This document shows, in pieces, positions 56,837 to 64,000 of a stretch of DNA of 64,000 nt. The stretch lies in contig NZ_AP022871.1 in NCBI RefSeq assembly GCF_011764565.1, forward strand, positions 5,332,320 to 5,396,319, given 5' to 3'. Within the stretch, counting starts at the first letter, position 1. Each line of letters starts with the position of its first letter. The notes beneath the pieces are model-generated. The model had not been told where the DNA came from. It saw only the letters and a list, made by a program, of their open reading frames with translations, and made no database searches. Position numbers and translations under genes: made by a program. The DNA comes from Phytohabitans suffuscus. GTDB lineage: Bacteria > Actinomycetota > Actinomycetes > Mycobacteriales > Micromonosporaceae.

Positions 56837-58834
56837 CTAGGTCGTGGTCAGGGTGGTGGGGAGGCCGGTCAGGGTCGCCTGGCCGCGTGCGTCGACGGTG
56901 GCGTCGACCGTGGCGCCGGCTACGCGTAGGCCGCGGGCGCGGACCGCGCCGAGTGGGAGGGACGGGCGGAGGGTGATCCGGCCGGCGGGGACGTCCGGGT
57001 AGATGCCCAGTGCGGCGTGCAGCACCACCACCGCGGCCGCGGCTGACCAGGCTTGCGGGCGGCAGGCGGCGGGGTAGGGCATCGGGCGGGTGAAGTCGGT
57101 GCGGTCGTCGCCGCCGTAGAGCTCCGGCAGGCGGTAGTCGAATGCCTCGCCGGCGGTCAGCAGGCCGTCGGCGAGCTTGGCCGCGGCCGGGCCGAAGCCC
57201 TCGCGGGACAGGCCGGCCAGCACGATCGCGGTGTCGTGGGCCCAGATCGAGCCGCAATGGTACGACAGCGGGCTGAAGCCGGCGTCCTGTGTGGACATCG
57301 TGCGCAGCCCGAAGCCGCCGGACAGGGCGGGTGACGCGAGTGCCTCCGCCACCGCCGTGGACTCCTTCGGGCTGAGCAGGCCGGTGCCGAGCAGATGGCC
57401 GATGTTGCTGGTCAGCGCGTCGACCGGGCGGCCGTCGCCGTCCAGGGCCAGCGCCGGGTATGTCCCCTGTGGACCGTCGACCCAGTAGCGTGCGCGGAAG
57501 CGTTCGGCGAGCGCCGCGGCGTACTCGCGCCAGCGGTCGCCGCCCGGGCGGTCGAAGGCGTCCAGCAGCGCGGCTCCGTGCAGGGCCGCCTGGTACGCGT
57601 AGCCCTGCACCTCGGCCAGCGCGATCGGTGGCTCGGCGTGCCGGCCGTCGCGGAAGCGGACCGCGTCGCCGGAGTCCTTCCAGCCCTGGTTGGCCAGGCC
57701 GCGCCCGCTCTTGTCGACGTAGCGGACGAAGTCGCTGTGGCCGCCCAGCCACCCGAGCGCCGCCTCGACGTGCGGGAGCAGCGCCGCCACCTCTTCCGGC
57801 GGCATGCCCCACCGCCAGGCGTCGTGCAGCAGGCTGACCCAGAGCGGGGTGGCGTCGACCGTCCCGAAGTACGCCGCGGGGAGCTCGATCCGGTCGCCCT
57901 GGTGGCGGGTGTCGTGCCGGCGCAGCTCGTGCATGATCTTGCCGGGCGCCTCGCCGGAGCGGTCGTCGTCGCGCGTGCCCTGGCGCCGGGCGAGCACCCG
58001 CAGCGTGCCGGCGGCCAGCTCGGTGCCGAGCGGGAGCAGCATGCGGGCGGCCCAGATGCTGTCCCGACCGAAGAGCGTGAGAAACCACGGCACGCCGGCG
58101 CCCAGGTAGGTGTCGTCGCCGTCGGTCAGCCGCAGCGAGGCCAGGTCGTCGAGGGAGCGGTCGAGCAGGCGGACCAGCCGGTGGTCGTCGGCGGTGACCT
58201 CGGGGCGGGACCACTCGACCGGCCTGGACGGCGCGGCCACCATGGCCCGCGGATCGTCGATCCGCACCTGCCAGCGCAGCGTCACCGCGCCGCGGGTGGG
58301 CAGGTCGACGGGCCAGGTGAGGCGGTCGAGCGACACCTCGCCGTCGCCCCGGGCGGTCACCGTGATGCCGCCGGCCCGCCACACCAGCGGCTCGACCGGA
58401 GCGAGCCGCCCGGTCTCGCCGCCGGACTTGACCACGTCCATCGGGGCGAGGTCGCAGGCCAGGTCGAGGGTGACGGTGGCGCGGACCGGCACGTCGGCGG
58501 TGGAGGTCACGGTGATCTCCTCGGCCACGCCGCCCGGCGTGACCCGGCGGACCCGGTCGATCCGCACGGTGGGGTCGGCGATCCGGGTGCCGAGCCAGCG
58601 CACGACCGAGACGAACCGGGTGGCGCCGGGACCGGCCGGCGTGTGCCCGATCGGCTCCGGCTCGCGGCCGTCGACCAGCAGTCTGGCCTCGGCGAGCGCG
58701 CGGGCGTCGGCGTGGAAGACGCCCTCGACGCCGGCCCCGCTGACCTGCCCACCGGCCTCGCTGAGCACGGTGGTCGGCGCCGCCGTCGTGGTGACGAGGT
58801 CGTGCAGCAGCGGCTGCAGGTTGCGGTCCGGCAC
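56837..58834 (-). CDS. Glycogen-debranching-type glycosidase (amylo-alpha-1,6-glucosidase-like)
   Basis: Cytoplasmic (alpha/alpha)6-barrel enzyme of 665 residues. The N-terminal glycogen-debranching beta-domain (about 15-215, SGAGVEGVFHADARALAEARLLVDGREP) is followed by the catalytic barrel: VPWFLTLFGRDSIWAARMLLPLG (GRDS motif), KIMHELRRHD, YFGTVDATPLWV, LANQGWKDSGDAV and SYHCGSIWAHDTAIVLAGL. GTG 58834 has GGAGG upstream. The family removes alpha-1,6 branches or hydrolyses related glucosides/trehalose-like sugars. It is divergent from the LacI regulator and shares its operators, so it likely handles the sugar brought in by the ABC importer. Confidence 0.82.
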   Translation of the reverse strand: MPDRNLQPLLHDLVTTTAAPTTVLSEAGGQVSGAGVEGVFHADARALAEARLLVDGREPEPIGHTPAGPGATRFVSVVRWLGTRIADPTVRIDRVRRVTPGGVAEEITVTSTADVPVRATVTLDLACDLAPMDVVKSGGETGRLAPVEPLVWRAGGITVTARGDGEVSLDRLTWPVDLPTRGAVTLRWQVRIDDPRAMVAAPSRPVEWSRPEVTADDHRLVRLLDRSLDDLASLRLTDGDDTYLGAGVPWFLTLFGRDSIWAARMLLPLGTELAAGTLRVLARRQGTRDDDRSGEAPGKIMHELRRHDTRHQGDRIELPAAYFGTVDATPLWVSLLHDAWRWGMPPEEVAALLPHVEAALGWLGGHSDFVRYVDKSGRGLANQGWKDSGDAVRFRDGRHAEPPIALAEVQGYAYQAALHGAALLDAFDRPGGDRWREYAAALAERFRARYWVDGPQGTYPALALDGDGRPVDALTSNIGHLLGTGLLSPKESTAVAEALASPALSGGFGLRTMSTQDAGFSPLSYHCGSIWAHDTAIVLAGLSREGFGPAAAKLADGLLTAGEAFDYRLPELYGGDDRTDFTRPMPYPAACRPQAWSAAAAVVVLHAALGIYPDVPAGRITLRPSLPLGAVRARGLRVAGATVDATVDARGQATLTGLPTTLTTT

Positions 58835-58906
58835 GAGTGACTACCTCCTGGGGACAGTCTTGACAGATCGGCTCGCGCAGAGCAAAGTGCGAAACAACCC
58901 AGAAAC

Positions 58907-58919
58907 TTGAACGATCCAA
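58907..58919. promoter_or_regulatory. LacI operator-like site, second
   Basis: TTGAACGATCCAA resembles the perfect operator 18 bp away and lies on the glycosidase side of the divergent gap. Likely the second half of a two-site operator. Confidence 0.55.
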
Positions 58920-58936
58920 TCATGCCCCACCTCGCT

Positions 58937-58948
58937 TTGAACGTTCAA
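58937..58948. promoter_or_regulatory. LacI-family operator
   Basis: TTGAACGTTCAA is a perfect 12-bp palindrome with the central CG typical of LacI-family sites. It lies 38 bp before the lacI start and 103 bp before the glycosidase start, so one repressor could control both directions. Confidence 0.75.
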
Positions 58949-58985
58949 GAGGTTATTGGGGGACAATAAGGAGATAGAGCTACGA

Positions 58986-60155
58986 ATGGCCGATAAAGTG
59001 ACGATCGCCACGGTTGCCGCGCACGCCAACGTGTCCCGGCAGACCGTTTCCAACGTGCTCAACACCCCTCACCTGGTCCGCGAGGAGACCCGCGAGCGCG
59101 TACGCGAGGCGATCGCCGCCCTCGGCTACCGGGCCAACCAGGCCGCCCGCCTGATGCGTACCGGCCGGTCGCACCTGCTGGCCGTGCGGATCGAGCCGAC
59201 CCACGACGGGATCAACGGCTCGGTCCTCGACCGCTTCCTGCACGGGCTGACCGAGGCGGCCGCCCCGGCGGGATACCGCATCCTGCTCTACGCCGCCGCC
59301 GACGACCAGGCCGAGATCGCCACGTACGACGAGCTGCTCGCCACCTACGAGCTGGACGGCTTCGTGCTGACCAGCACCCACCACGGCGACGTGCGCACGT
59401 CGTGGCTGGCCGAGCGGGCCGTCCCATTCGTAACCTTCGGACGGCCCTGGGGCCGGTTGAGTCCGGAGCGGGGCGCGGAGCGGCTCGCCCGGAGTCTGCC
59501 GGCGTCCGGGGCCGGAGCGAGCGAAGCGAGCCAGTTGGCAGAGCCCTGGGGCCGGTTGAGTCCGGAGCGGGGCGCGGAGCGGCTCGCCCGGAGTCTGCCG
59601 GCGTCCGGGGCCGGAGCGAGCGAAGCGAGCCAGTTGGCAGAGTCGTGGGGGGCGCCCGACAGCCACCCGTGGGTCGACGTCGACAACGCGACCGGCACCG
59701 CGGCCGCCACCAAGCACCTGCTCGGCGCGGGGCACCGGCGGATCGGCTTCATCGGGTGGCCGGAGGGCTCCGGCGTGGGCGACGAACGCCGCGCCGGGTG
59801 GGCCGGGGCCATCGGCGGTGACCTGCCCGAGCTTGCCCGCGCCACTGTGGACGGTGTGGCCGAGGGCGAGGCCGCCGCCCGCGACCTGCTGTCCATGCCG
59901 GACCCACCCACCGCCCTGGTGTGCGCGAGCGACTCGCTGGCCGCCGGAGCCTACGGGATCGCGTCCCCGGGTGTGGCGGTCACCGGCTTCGACGACACCG
60001 CGGTCGCCCGCGTGCTCGGGCTCACCACCGTGGCGCAGCCGCTCGCCGAGGCGGCCGCCCGCTGTGTCGACCTTCTCGCCGGCGTGCTCGACGGGGGCAC
60101 CGCGCCGCGTCCCGTGCTTCTCCCACCCTCCCTCGTGATCCGCCAGTCAGCCTGA
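58986..60155 (+). CDS. LacI-family regulator with tandem-repeat insertion
   Basis: Repressor of 389 residues. The N-terminal helix-turn-helix and hinge are classical (VTIATVAAHANVSRQTVSNVLNTPHLVREETRERV, LGYRANQAARLMRTGRS). The periplasmic-binding-like sensor domain has DGFVLTSTHHGD, FIGWPEGSGVGDERRAGW and VAVTGFDDTAVARVLGLTTV. Between FVTFGRPWG and APDSHPWVDVDNATG, two identical 33-residue units (about residues 154-219, PWGRLSPERGAERLARSLPA...) are inserted in frame. Without them the protein would be 323 residues, close to family size. The insert lies in the loop before the DNATG stretch and may disturb ligand binding. It heads the sugar ABC operon. Confidence 0.85.
   Translation: MADKVTIATVAAHANVSRQTVSNVLNTPHLVREETRERVREAIAALGYRANQAARLMRTGRSHLLAVRIEPTHDGINGSVLDRFLHGLTEAAAPAGYRILLYAAADDQAEIATYDELLATYELDGFVLTSTHHGDVRTSWLAERAVPFVTFGRPWGRLSPERGAERLARSLPASGAGASEASQLAEPWGRLSPERGAERLARSLPASGAGASEASQLAESWGAPDSHPWVDVDNATGTAAATKHLLGAGHRRIGFIGWPEGSGVGDERRAGWAGAIGGDLPELARATVDGVAEGEAAARDLLSMPDPPTALVCASDSLAAGAYGIASPGVAVTGFDDTAVARVLGLTTVAQPLAEAAARCVDLLAGVLDGGTAPRPVLLPPSLVIRQSA
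59445..59642. repeat. 99-bp tandem repeat inside the LacI gene
   Basis: Two adjacent units, each starting CCCTGGGGCCGGTTGAGTCC, at 59445-59543 and 59544-59642, identical over 99 bp. Unit length keeps the reading frame. The unit ends with GAGCGAGCGAAGCGAGC-like short repeats that resemble wandering intergenic repeats. Confidence 0.9.
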
Positions 60156-60167
60156 AGGAGATCGACA

Positions 60168-61406
60168 ATGATACGAAAGACGGTTCTCGCCGCGATGGCG
60201 GCCAGCGCGCTGCTGGTCACCGCCGCTTGTGGCAGCGGTTTCGACGACGACTCGTCGGACTCGGCCCAGCAGCAGTCCGGGCCGGTGTCGCTGCAGATCC
60301 TCATCGGCTCGTCCGGGCAGGCCGAGACGACCGCGGTGCAGGAGGCGGCGGCGAAGTGGGCCAGCTCGTCCGGCAACACCGCGACCGTCACGCCCGCACA
60401 GGACCTGACCCAGCAGCTCGGGCAGGCGTTCGCCGGTGACAGCCCGCCCGACGTGTTCTACGTGGACGCCGGACGCTTCGCCGACTACGCGAGCGTGGGC
60501 GCGCTGGAGCCCTACGGCGACAAGATCAGTAACTCGGACGACTTCTACGAGAGCCTGCGCACCACGTTCACGTACGACGGCAAGCTCTACTGCGCGCCCA
60601 AGGACTTCTCCACGCTCGCGCTGGTGGTCAACACCGACCTGTGGAGCAAGGCCGGCCTGACCGACGCGGACCTGCCGACCACCTGGGACCAGCTCACCTC
60701 GGTCTCCCAGAAGATCAAGGCGAGCGGCACGGTGCCGCTGGCGCTGGGCGACACCCGGGACCGGATCGGCGCGTTCATGGTGCAGGCCGGCGGCTGGATC
60801 ACCAGCGGCGACGGCAAGACGGCCACCGCCGACAGCCCGGAGAACCTCCAGGCCCTCCAGTACGTCCAGGGGCTGCTCAAGAACAAGTACGCCGAGTACC
60901 CGAAGGCGCTGGACGCCGGCTGGGCGGGCGAGGCGTTCGGCAAGGGCAGCGCGGCGATGACCATCGAGGGCAACTGGATCAAGGGTGCGCTGCGGGCGGA
61001 CTTCCCGAACGTCAAGTACACCGTGCACCCCCTCCCCGCCGGCCCCAAGGGGCAGGGCACGCTCTCGTTCACGACCTGCTGGGGCATCGCGGCGAAGAGC
61101 AAGAACAAGGACGCGGCGGTCAAGTTCGTCGAGGCGATGACCACGGCCGAGCAGCAGATGACGTACGCCACGGCGTTCGGTGTGATGCCGTCCCGGCAGT
61201 CGGCCGGGGCCCAGTACACCCAGCAGTTCCCGACCGACAAGGCGTTCATCGACGGCGCCGGGTACGCGCAGGGTCCGGTCAACGCGCCCAAGATGGACAG
61301 CGTGCTCGCCGACTTCGACACCGGCCTGCAGGGCCTGGTGAGCGGTGACCCCAAGGCGCTGCTGGCCCGGGTGCAGAAGAACACCGAAGCCGCACTGGGG
61401 CAATGA
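60168..61406 (+). CDS. Sugar ABC importer substrate-binding lipoprotein
   Basis: Family 1 (maltose/oligosaccharide-type) binding protein of 412 residues. The lipoprotein signal is MIRKTVLAAMAASALLVTAAC, with Cys 21 in VTAAC, followed by a Ser/Asp/Gln-rich tether. Mature motifs include AFAGDSPPDVFYVDAGRF, YCAPKDFSTLALVVNTDLWSKAGL, PTTWDQLTSVSQKIKASG and AAMTIEGNWIKGAL. ATG 60168 follows AAGGAG, 12 bp after lacI. It overlaps the next gene as ATGA. No ATPase gene is in the operon, so a shared MsiK-like ATPase elsewhere is expected, as in streptomycetes. Confidence 0.88.
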   Translation: MIRKTVLAAMAASALLVTAACGSGFDDDSSDSAQQQSGPVSLQILIGSSGQAETTAVQEAAAKWASSSGNTATVTPAQDLTQQLGQAFAGDSPPDVFYVDAGRFADYASVGALEPYGDKISNSDDFYESLRTTFTYDGKLYCAPKDFSTLALVVNTDLWSKAGLTDADLPTTWDQLTSVSQKIKASGTVPLALGDTRDRIGAFMVQAGGWITSGDGKTATADSPENLQALQYVQGLLKNKYAEYPKALDAGWAGEAFGKGSAAMTIEGNWIKGALRADFPNVKYTVHPLPAGPKGQGTLSFTTCWGIAAKSKNKDAAVKFVEAMTTAEQQMTYATAFGVMPSRQSAGAQYTQQFPTDKAFIDGAGYAQGPVNAPKMDSVLADFDTGLQGLVSGDPKALLARVQKNTEAALGQ

Positions 61407-62431
61407 GCAGAAAGCGTTCGGCGGTTCGGGGCGGCGAGGCGGTCGCCGGCTGGCTCTTCGTCGCCCCGGTCGTGGTGATCCTCGGACTCTTCCTGCTGCT
61501 GCCCATCGTGATGGCGCTGTGGGTGAGCCTCACCGGCTGGAACGGGCAGGGCAGCCCGTTCCGGTCCGGTGTGCCGTTCGTCGGCGGGGACAACTACAAG
61601 GCGCTCTTCGCCGAGGACGGGCTGCCCCGCCAGGACTTCATGACGAGCATCCGCAACAACCTGTACTACGTCGCGATCGTCGTGCCGGTGCAGACCGCGC
61701 TGGCGCTCACCCTCGCGCTCGTCGTCAACCAGCGGATGCTCAGGAGCAAGGGGTTCTTCCGCACGGCGTTCTACTTCCCGTCGGTCACCAGCTCGGTGGC
61801 GATCAGCGTGGTGTTCCTGTTCATCTTCGCCAACTCCGGCGCGGTCAACGCGCTGCTCGGCGCGGTGGGGATCGACGGGCCGGTGTGGTTCAACGACTCG
61901 CGCGGCCTCGTCCACGTGCTGCTCGGCACGCTCGGCGTCGACAGCCCGCCCGGCGCGCTGGCCGGCCACGGCGTACTGGGCCTGACCTGGTGGGACTGGC
62001 TCTCCGGGCCGAGCGTGGCGATGTGCGCCATCATCGCGCTGGTCGTGTGGACCACGTCCGGCACGTTCATGCTGATGTTTCTCGCCGCGCTGCAGAACAT
62101 GCCCCAGCAGATCGAGGAGGCGAGCCTCATCGACGGCGCGAACCGCTGGCAGCGGCTGCGGTTCGTCACGCTCCCGATGCTGCGGCCCACGCTCTTCCTG
62201 GTGCTCACGCTCGGCCTGATCGGCACCTGGCAGGTCTTCGACCAGATCTACGTGATGAGCCAGGGCAACCCGGCCAAGACCACGCTCACCCCGGCCTTCC
62301 TGTCGTACCGCACGGCCTTCAAGGACTTCGAGTACGGCCGGGGCGCCGCCATCGCGTTCGTGCTCTTCCTGATCATCGTGGCGATGACACTGCTGCAGCG
62401 GTGGATCCTGCGCGAGCGGAGGTCGTCGTGA
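61403..62431 (+). CDS. Sugar ABC importer permease (MalF type)
   Basis: Inner-membrane permease of 342 residues, coupled by ATGA. About six to seven membrane segments: AGWLFVAPVVVILGLFLLLPIVMALWVSL, NLYYVAIVVPVQTALALTLALVV, TLGLIGTWQVFDQIYVMSQG and AAIAFVLFLIIVAMTLLQRW. The EAA loop contacting the ATPase is IEEASLIDGANRWQRLRFVTLPMLRP. A Gly/Asp/Ser-rich periplasmic loop (GVDSPPGALAGHG) is longer than in many relatives. It pairs with the next permease. Confidence 0.88.
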   Translation: MSRKRSAVRGGEAVAGWLFVAPVVVILGLFLLLPIVMALWVSLTGWNGQGSPFRSGVPFVGGDNYKALFAEDGLPRQDFMTSIRNNLYYVAIVVPVQTALALTLALVVNQRMLRSKGFFRTAFYFPSVTSSVAISVVFLFIFANSGAVNALLGAVGIDGPVWFNDSRGLVHVLLGTLGVDSPPGALAGHGVLGLTWWDWLSGPSVAMCAIIALVVWTTSGTFMLMFLAALQNMPQQIEEASLIDGANRWQRLRFVTLPMLRPTLFLVLTLGLIGTWQVFDQIYVMSQGNPAKTTLTPAFLSYRTAFKDFEYGRGAAIAFVLFLIIVAMTLLQRWILRERRSS

Positions 62432-63264
62432 AGCCGCGCGGCCTGGTCAACACGTTCGTCGGGTACTCCATCCTGATCTTCTTCGCGCTCGTCTTCCTGT
62501 ACCCGTTCGTGATCCAGCTGGCCAACTCCCTCAAGACCGAGCCGGACGCGGCGGCCAACCCGCTCTCGCCGCTGCCCGCCCCGGTGTCGTTCGCCGGCTT
62601 CGAGCGCATCTTCGAGGGGACCAACTTCCCGCTCTGGCTGGGCAACTCGCTGCTGGTGACGGTCGTCATCACGGCCGGGCGGGTCTTCTTCGACTCCCTC
62701 GCCGGGTATGCGCTGGCCCGCCTCCGCTTCGGTGGCCGGAAGGTCATCTTCGCGGCGGTCATCGCGGTGATGGCGGTGCCCGGCGTGGTGCTGCTGATCC
62801 CGAAGTTCCTGGTGTTCAACCAGTTCGGCATCTACGACAGCTACACCGCGCTCATCCTGCCGATCATCGTGGACGCGGCCGGCGTGTTCATCATGAAGCA
62901 GTTCTTCGAGTCGGTGCCGGCCAGCGTGGAGGAGGCCGCCCGCATGGACGGGGCGAGCATCTTCCGCACGTACTGGTCGGTGGTGCTGCCGATGGCCCGA
63001 CCGGCCCTGATCACGCTGACGATCCTGTCGTTCCAGGGCTCGTGGAACGAGTTTCCGCACACCCTTGTCGCCGTGCAGGACCCGGACCTCTTCACGCTCC
63101 CGCGCGGCCTGGCCGACCTGGTCAGCGGCTCACTGGGCGTGGGCACCCAGTATCCGCTCAAGCTGGGCGCCGCCCTGCTGGCCACCATCCCGGTGGCGAT
63201 CATCTTCGTGATCTTCCAGCGCTACTTCGTGCGCGGTGCCACGGAGGGCGCCGACAAGGGCTGA
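62428..63264 (+). CDS. Sugar ABC importer permease (MalG type)
   Basis: Second permease, 278 residues, coupled by a GTGA overlap. Six membrane segments are visible (GYSILIFFALVFLYPFVIQLAN, LGNSLLVTVVITAGRVFFDSLAG, FAAVIAVMAVPGVVLLIPK, LGAALLATIPVAIIFVIFQRYFV). The EAA loop is VEEAARMDGASIFRTYWSVVLPMARPAL. SFQGSWNEFPHTLVAVQD is a MalG-group hallmark. It is the last gene of the lacI-ABC operon and ends at a short hairpin shared with the convergent acetyltransferase gene. Confidence 0.88.
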   Translation: MKPRGLVNTFVGYSILIFFALVFLYPFVIQLANSLKTEPDAAANPLSPLPAPVSFAGFERIFEGTNFPLWLGNSLLVTVVITAGRVFFDSLAGYALARLRFGGRKVIFAAVIAVMAVPGVVLLIPKFLVFNQFGIYDSYTALILPIIVDAAGVFIMKQFFESVPASVEEAARMDGASIFRTYWSVVLPMARPALITLTILSFQGSWNEFPHTLVAVQDPDLFTLPRGLADLVSGSLGVGTQYPLKLGAALLATIPVAIIFVIFQRYFVRGATEGADKG

Positions 63265-63278
63265 CCCGGGTGGGTCAG
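63261..63278. terminator. Short bidirectional hairpin across two stop codons
   Basis: CTGACCC and GGGTCAG pair (7 bp, loop GGGT). The stem includes the TGA of the permease gene and, on the other strand, the stop of the acetyltransferase gene. With only 10 bp between the genes it is the only terminator candidate for both. Confidence 0.45.
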
Positions 63279-63826
63279 AGGCTCGTGTGGAGGCGGTGCT
63301 GGGGGATGAGCTGGTCGTCGACGTCGAGTGCGCGGGTGGCGCCGTCCGGCTCCCAGCCGGCTGAGCCGAGAAACTTCCGGGTGGCCGGGTCGCCGTCGTA
63401 GACCCAGGCCACCGCGCTCGCCAGGCCGTCTTCGCGCCACAGGTCGACGCTCGCCGCCAGCAGGCGGCTGCCGTGGCCGCGGCGGCCCCAGCGCGGCTCG
63501 ACCAGCAGGTCGGTGAAGGCCGCGACGTCCGCGGCCAGGGGCGGCTCGTCGGGCGCGAGCGCCTGCTCGTCGGCCGGGCCCGAGGCGGCGAACCCGACGA
63601 GGTAGGTGGTCTCCGCCTGCTCGAACGCGACCAGCACCCGGTGGCTCGGGCTGGGCGGTGCCTCGATCGCGGTGCGCCACTGGTCGGCCATCCACGCCTC
63701 GCCGAGCCGGTCGAGGGCGCGGGCCGGCAGCACCTTGCGGTACGCGGTCCGCCACGTCGAGAGCTGGATGCGTGCGATCTCGCCGGCGTCCTCGGGACGG
63801 GCCGGCCGGACGAACCCCGTGGCCAT
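63275..63826 (-). CDS. GNAT-family N-acetyltransferase
   Basis: Acetyl-CoA-dependent acetyltransferase of 183 residues from ATG 63826 (MATGFVRPARPEDAGEIARIQLSTWRTAYRKVL). The family's acetyl-CoA loop is FTDLLVEPRWGRRGHGSRLLAASVDLWRE (motif A, RGHGS). Motif B is the AVAWVYDGDPATRKFLGSAGWEPDG stretch. Substrate unknown. It is convergent with the sugar ABC operon and 62 bp upstream of its start lies the end of another leftward gene. Confidence 0.85.
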   Translation of the reverse strand: MATGFVRPARPEDAGEIARIQLSTWRTAYRKVLPARALDRLGEAWMADQWRTAIEAPPSPSHRVLVAFEQAETTYLVGFAASGPADEQALAPDEPPLAADVAAFTDLLVEPRWGRRGHGSRLLAASVDLWREDGLASAVAWVYDGDPATRKFLGSAGWEPDGATRALDVDDQLIPQHRLHTSL

Positions 63827-63888
63827 GGGTGACCAGCCTACGGAGGTGCCGCCGGCCAGCGTCGCCGGCCCCACGACCCACGTCGCGG

Positions 63889-64000
63889 TCAGGCCGCCCG
63901 CCGGGCGCGTCCCGCGGTCAGCCCCGAGCGGATCGTGCGGGCGGTCTCGGCGCTGCCCAGCCCGGCGGCGAGCGCGGCCGGGGTCAGCGCGCTCACCACG
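63889..64000 (-). CDS. C-terminal fragment of an unidentified protein
   Basis: A leftward frame enters from the right edge and ends at a TGA (63891-63889). The visible 36 residues read ALTPAALAAGLGSAETARTI and then a basic tail RSGLTAGRARRAA. Codon use is typical of the genome. Too little is present to name a family. Confidence 0.5.
   Translation of the reverse strand, partial: VVSALTPAALAAGLGSAETARTIRSGLTAGRARRAA

Overview
The window is chromosomal DNA of a very GC-rich actinobacterium, with strong G/C bias at third codon positions and many GTG starts and GTGA/ATGA overlaps. The gene order rimP-nusA-ylxR-infB-ylxP-rbfA-DHH phosphoesterase-MATE-truB-ribF-rpsO-pnp-M16 peptidase-dapB, the SAV2177-type methyltransferase remnant and the gene content point to the Micromonosporaceae. 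The family assignment is inference. I see no rRNA or tRNA gene, no CRISPR array and no prophage.

Layout. (1) 1-8961: aromatic catabolism. pcaI-pcaJ-pcaH-pcaG run leftward. Facing them are an SsuABC/NMT1-type ABC importer, an aromatic-type aldehyde dehydrogenase and the thiolase pcaF. (2) 9004-14170: a broken methyltransferase with a small TA-flanked MITE at its stop codon, a PAS-GGDEF-EAL protein and a membrane Ser/Thr kinase. (3) 14171-14925: a gene-free repeat island between convergent genes. (4) 14926-26912: a membrane protein, then a probable amine-catabolic cluster (FAD/GcvT-type demethylating oxidoreductase, choline/ethanolamine-kinase-like protein, APC permease, FadR-type regulator, glutamine-synthetase-like ligase, aldehyde dehydrogenase, SDR, two gamma-glutamyl amide hydrolases). 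(5) 26944-34617: map, a VIT1-family protein, a nucleotidyltransferase, a PadR-regulated FtsX-type ABC exporter, a ferritin-like protein and a lipoprotein. (6) 34849-55648: the conserved translation/RNA operon region. It is interrupted by a HigBA-type toxin-antitoxin pair and a large NACHT/NLR-like ATPase on the opposite strand next to truB. (7) 55649-56836: a second repeat island, homologous to the first and again between convergent genes. (8) 56837-64000: a LacI-controlled carbohydrate module (glycogen-debranching-type glycosidase, sugar ABC importer), a GNAT acetyltransferase and the tail of an unidentified gene.

Two points affect the whole window. First, twelve genes, including the essential rpsO and rimP, are each interrupted by one or two one-base losses (14 sites), nearly all in runs of G or C. 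Restoring one base per site gives full-length proteins. I treat these as homopolymer under-calls, so those genes are listed as CDS with the break noted. Second, the window is rich in small repeats. There are two mosaic islands of hairpin modules bounded by a 56-bp repeat that follows four different gene ends. There are also in-register tandem repeats inside a LacI regulator (99 bp x 2) and in front of ribF (72 bp x 2.5), a 29-bp duplication and a MITE. The repeat islands and the NACHT gene inside the translation operon are the least ordinary features.
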